This document shows positions 33,612-37,100 of a stretch of DNA of 37,100 nt, in pieces (position 1 is the first letter of the stretch; every line of letters begins with the position of its first letter). The notes beneath the pieces are model-generated. The model worked only from the letters and a program-made list of their open reading frames with translations. It made no database searches and had not been told where the DNA came from. Position numbers and translations under genes: made by a program. This stretch comes from Verrucomicrobiota bacterium (GTDB taxonomy: Bacteria > Verrucomicrobiota > Kiritimatiellia > RFP12 > UBA1067), in contig JAEEZC010000066.1 of assembly GCA_016288465.1 (NCBI GenBank), forward strand, positions 1-37,100, read 5' to 3'.

Positions 33612-34964
33612 ATGAGCATCTACAAGGCGTATGACATCCGCGGCATCTACGGCAAAGACCTGTGCGACGACGAGTTCTACAGAATCGCAAGGGCATATGC
33701 GCAGTTCTGCGGGTTCACGGGCAAGGGCCGCGTCGTTGTCGCCCGCGACTGCCGAAAGTCCAGCGACGCGCTTTTCGCGGCGTTCTCGGCAGGGCTTGTG
33801 GACGAGGGCGTCGACGTTATCGACATCGGTCTCGCGTCAACGCCGATGAGCTACTTCGCGAATGCGAAGCTCAAGGCCGACGGCTCGGTGATGATCACCG
33901 CTTCGCACAACACGAAGGAGTGGAACGGCTGCAAGCTGTGCAAGGCGAACGCGGTGCCCATATCCGGCGCCACGGGAATCAAGGACATAGAGCGTCTTGT
34001 CGCGGGCATCACGACGGGCGATCCGGCGGCGGGCGTCGGCGAGATCAAGAAGGTTGACGTCTCGGCCGACTACGCGGCGCATGTGAAGGAGTTCGCGCAC
34101 ATGAAGCGTCCGCTTCACCTTGCGCTCGACTTCGCCAACGGCATGGGCATTGCCGAGTCCGTCGCGTTCAAGGGCTCCGACATCACGTACGACGCGCTCT
34201 ACGGCGAGTACGACGGCGATTTCCCGAACCACGACGCGAACCCGCTCCACCACGAGACGCTGGCCGACCTTCAGGCGCTCATGCGCGCGAATCCCGGCAA
34301 GTACGCCTTCGGCGTCGCATACGACGGCGATGCGGACCGCGCGGGCTTCCTCGACGAGAAGGGCGACATCATTCCGATGGATTTCGTCACCGCCCTTATC
34401 GCGAAGGACCTCCTTTCCTCGAATCCGGGCCGCGCGTGCTTCTACGACCTTCGGTCGTCCAAGGTCTGCGAGGAGGTAATCGCCGCCGCAGGAGGCAAGC
34501 CGATGATGTCCCGCGTCGGACACTCGTTCATCAAGGAGCAGATGCGCCAGAACGACGCGATCTTCGCGGGCGAGCTTTCCGGCCACTACTACTTCCAGGC
34601 GAACTCGACGGCGGAGTCTTCCTCGATGGCGACGTTCGCCCTCTGCAACATCGTCTCGGCAAGCGACAAGCCGCTTTCGGAGCTTGTCGCTCCGCTGAGG
34701 AAGTACAGCCAGTCGGGCGAGATCAACACCAAGACGTCGACCAGTCCTGCGGAGATTCTCGAGCGCGTCAAGGCGACGTACGCTGGCAAGGCCCGCGTCT
34801 TCGAGCTCGACGGCGTGTCTGTCGACGCATGGGATTCCGACGGCTACTGGGCCAACGTGCGCATGTCGAACACAGAGCCGCTAGTCCGTCTCAACCTTGA
34901 AGGCAAGACGGCGGAGATAATGGAGGCCAGACGTGACGAATTCCTCTCCATCATCCGTTCTTAA
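33612..34964 (+). CDS. manB: Phosphomannomutase/phosphoglucomutase
   Basis: YKAYDIRGIYG..VMITASHNTKEWNGCKLC..YDGDADRAGFLDE; SD GGAGAG. Confidence 0.94.
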   Translation: MSIYKAYDIRGIYGKDLCDDEFYRIARAYAQFCGFTGKGRVVVARDCRKSSDALFAAFSAGLVDEGVDVIDIGLASTPMSYFANAKLKADGSVMITASHNTKEWNGCKLCKANAVPISGATGIKDIERLVAGITTGDPAAGVGEIKKVDVSADYAAHVKEFAHMKRPLHLALDFANGMGIAESVAFKGSDITYDALYGEYDGDFPNHDANPLHHETLADLQALMRANPGKYAFGVAYDGDADRAGFLDEKGDIIPMDFVTALIAKDLLSSNPGRACFYDLRSSKVCEEVIAAAGGKPMMSRVGHSFIKEQMRQNDAIFAGELSGHYYFQANSTAESSSMATFALCNIVSASDKPLSELVAPLRKYSQSGEINTKTSTSPAEILERVKATYAGKARVFELDGVSVDAWDSDGYWANVRMSNTEPLVRLNLEGKTAEIMEARRDEFLSIIRS

Positions 34965-36120
34965 GGCCGTATCGGCCGCCGTCCTGTGCGCCGCGCTCGG
35001 CTGCGCGCCGGGCGACGGCTCGCGCGAGCTTGAGGCCGGCCGCGCCGCTTTCGAGGCCGGCGACTTCAAAAAGGCGGAGAAGCTTCTTGCCAAGTGCGCG
35101 GAGCTCTCGCCGACCAATGTCGAGGCCGTCGTCTACCTCGCCAGAATGAAGCTCCAGTCCGGTGAAATCGCCGAGGCCGGCCAGTACGTCGCTCGTGCCG
35201 CGGCTCTGGCGGGAGGCGACAGCGACGTCCGACTGCTGGGCGCACAGGTCGCATGGCATCAGAAGGACTATGCAAGGGCGGCGGATCTCTTCGCCGGAAT
35301 CGCAGATGACGCGTCGCTCGACGCAAGACTCCGCTCTCAGGGCTGGACGGGGCTCGGAATCGTCGAGATGGGCCGCAACGACAAGGGCCAGGACCAGACG
35401 CGCTACGATCTGGCCAGGATAGCGTTTATTCGCGCGATTCGCGCCGACCGTCGCAATGCGTCCGCATACTATCACCTCGGCCATCTCTACCGCTACGCTC
35501 CCTTCGGCTATGCCGAGGCCGCGCTTGAGCAGTTCGAGATATTCGTGAGGCTTGACTCCGAGACGTCGTCTCCGCGCGTCCAGAAGACCCAGCGCTCCAT
35601 AATACCGGACCTCAAGGAGTCCATCGCCCGTGCGGCGACGGAGCGCCCCGGAGCCGCCCAGCGCAACAGCGCCGTGTGCCAAGCCCTGATTTCGCGGGCG
35701 GAGGATGCTCTCAAGAAGGGCAACGTCAAGGTAGCCCGCTCGTGCTTTAAGGAGGCGTGCGAGGCAGATCCTCTTTCGTTTTCCGCCGCGCTAGGCCTGG
35801 CGAAGGCCGAGCTCAAGGCCGATTCGTCGGCTGCGGGGCAGAGGCGGGCCTTCGAGAGCTACCGCAAGGCGTGCTCCCTCAGGCCCGGCGCTGTTTCGAC
35901 GCTTGTTGAGACGGGTCTGCTAGCCGAGAGGCTTGCGCTCCACGCCCAGGCTCGCGAAATCTATTCGCGCGCGGTCGCGGCGAATCCGGCGTCGCTTGAC
36001 GCGATTGACGGGCTGATCCGTTCGCTTGGCAAGGCCGGCGACAAGTCGCTCAAGGCGCTTGCCCAGGCATACCAGAGATACCGCGACACTCTGCCGACAC
36101 CGAAAAAGAGAAGGAGGTAG
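34933..36120 (+). CDS. TPR-repeat lipoprotein
   Basis: Lipobox-like AALGC; repeated TPR helices (FEAGDFKKAEKLLAKCAELSPTNVEAVVYLARMKLQSGE); GTG start overlapping manB. Confidence 0.8.
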   Translation: MTNSSPSSVLKAVSAAVLCAALGCAPGDGSRELEAGRAAFEAGDFKKAEKLLAKCAELSPTNVEAVVYLARMKLQSGEIAEAGQYVARAAALAGGDSDVRLLGAQVAWHQKDYARAADLFAGIADDASLDARLRSQGWTGLGIVEMGRNDKGQDQTRYDLARIAFIRAIRADRRNASAYYHLGHLYRYAPFGYAEAALEQFEIFVRLDSETSSPRVQKTQRSIIPDLKESIARAATERPGAAQRNSAVCQALISRAEDALKKGNVKVARSCFKEACEADPLSFSAALGLAKAELKADSSAAGQRRAFESYRKACSLRPGAVSTLVETGLLAERLALHAQAREIYSRAVAANPASLDAIDGLIRSLGKAGDKSLKALAQAYQRYRDTLPTPKKRRR

Positions 36121-36123
36121 CGC

Positions 36124-36561
36124 ATGGGGCCGCTCACGGTTCCTGACTACCTCGTTGTTTCGGTGTCGGTCCTTGCGGCCGCCGTGGGCGTCGTCATAGG
36201 CTTTTCCGGCGCTATCGCGTTCCTTTCGGGGCTTGCCGCAGCTGTCATGATCGGCTATCTGGTTGGCCCCGAGATTGTCGATGCGCTCGGGGCTTATGTC
36301 CCGAACGCAATGGTTAGGGGCGCTGTGGCTTTCGCCGCAGCCATCATAGCGTTTGGAGCCGTTCGATGGGCGGTTGCGAAGTGCGTGCACGGGCTTGTTG
36401 CCCAACCAGGCGACGCGATTCTGGGCGCGATGTTCGCAGCTGTGTCCGGTCTGGTCGTGTCGCTCGGCATCGTATGGGTGCTTGAGATGTTCTTCCCGTA
36501 CGACCCTGTCTTCTCGTCCGCTATACTTGACGCCGTTCGCGCCTATGTCTCAGCGCGATAG
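36124..36561 (+). CDS. CvpA-like small membrane protein
   Basis: Four hydrophobic segments; weak family resemblance. Confidence 0.5.
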   Translation: MGPLTVPDYLVVSVSVLAAAVGVVIGFSGAIAFLSGLAAAVMIGYLVGPEIVDALGAYVPNAMVRGAVAFAAAIIAFGAVRWAVAKCVHGLVAQPGDAILGAMFAAVSGLVVSLGIVWVLEMFFPYDPVFSSAILDAVRAYVSAR

Positions 36562-37042
36562 CATTCTTGGCGAGGCGAGACGGTTCGAAAAGAATCTTCT
36601 GAACTTTTTCTGGCGTCAGGGCGTTTCACCTTCTGAGGGAGAGGACCTCGTCCAGGAGACGTACCTTCGGCTCTGGAAGTACCGGGACAGGTACGTGCCC
36701 ACGGCGAAGCTCTCGACCTTTCTCTTCACTCTCGCGAGGCAGGTTCGCATCGACGACCTTCGAAGGCGGGTGCGCCGACAGGAGAGGGAGGAGTTGTACT
36801 GGAAGGACTCTGTGGAGCCGCCGCCGTCGCCAAACGGAGGCGCGGATGCGAGGTGGGATGCGAGATGGGCGCTGTCGAAGCTGTCGGAGCCGCTGAGGGA
36901 TGTGGTGGAGCTGGGTCTTATGCAGGACCTTCCCTATGCCGAGGTGGCGGAGATACTCGGCATACCTGTCGGAACGGTGAAGTCGAGAATGTCTAATGCG
37001 CTGAAAAAACTCAAGGAGGTTTTTGATGACGAAGGATCTTGA
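36545..37042 (+). CDS. RNA polymerase sigma-70/ECF-type sigma factor
   Basis: GEDLVQETYLRLWKYRDRY..FLFTLARQVRIDDLRRR..GLMQDLPYAEVAEILGIPVGTVKSRMSNALKKLK. Confidence 0.92.
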   Translation: MSQRDSILGEARRFEKNLLNFFWRQGVSPSEGEDLVQETYLRLWKYRDRYVPTAKLSTFLFTLARQVRIDDLRRRVRRQEREELYWKDSVEPPPSPNGGADARWDARWALSKLSEPLRDVVELGLMQDLPYAEVAEILGIPVGTVKSRMSNALKKLKEVFDDEGS

Positions 37043-37100
37043 TGAGACACTTGCGGAGCTTGGTCCCGAATTCCGATCCGTCGCTCAGCGTCTTCGCGAA
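37026..37100 (+). CDS. Partial CDS off right edge, putative anti-sigma factor (MTKDLDETLAELGPEFRSVAQRLRE...)
   Basis: ATG overlapping the sigma-factor 3' end and open to the window edge; function inferred from position only. Confidence 0.5.
   Translation, partial: MTKDLDETLAELGPEFRSVAQRLRE

Overview
The window looks like a chromosomal segment of a bacterium with a Gram-negative-type envelope (FadL-like outer-membrane protein, Wzm/Wzt exporter). I did not assign taxonomy from sequence alone. About 1.1-21.4 kb is a surface-polysaccharide locus: an MBOAT/DHHW O-acetylation pair, an acyltransferase-3, very large multi-domain glycosyltransferases, a Wzm/Wzt-type ABC exporter and a polyprenyl-phosphate sugar transferase. 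It also carries an embedded AAA-ATPase-like/PD-(D/E)XK gene and an orphan winged-helix gene. About 21.4-37.1 kb is mostly ordinary metabolic and housekeeping content (esterase, MBL hydrolase, GalM, YqeY, Vsr, GH31, TetR + FadL-like OMP, EF-P, Fhs, exonuclease, ManB, TPR lipoprotein, sigma/anti-sigma), interrupted by a structured ~800-bp intergenic island at 23.5-24.27 kb. The most notable observations are: (i) a recurrent extended -10 promoter (TGN-TATAAT) placed exactly 7-8 nt before the ATG of six genes, implying leaderless mRNAs and correcting several ORF-track starts; (ii) five in-register 84-bp repeats encoding a four-heptad coiled-coil unit in a glycosyltransferase, a candidate variable 'molecular ruler'; (iii) a perfect 28-bp inverted repeat bounding a 205-bp MITE-like or invertible element; (iv) four 22-bp-period direct repeats; (v) a regular three-half-site operator over a FadL-like gene promoter; (vi) a possible ancestral gene split by the acyltransferase cassette. 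No tRNA, rRNA or CRISPR was recognised.
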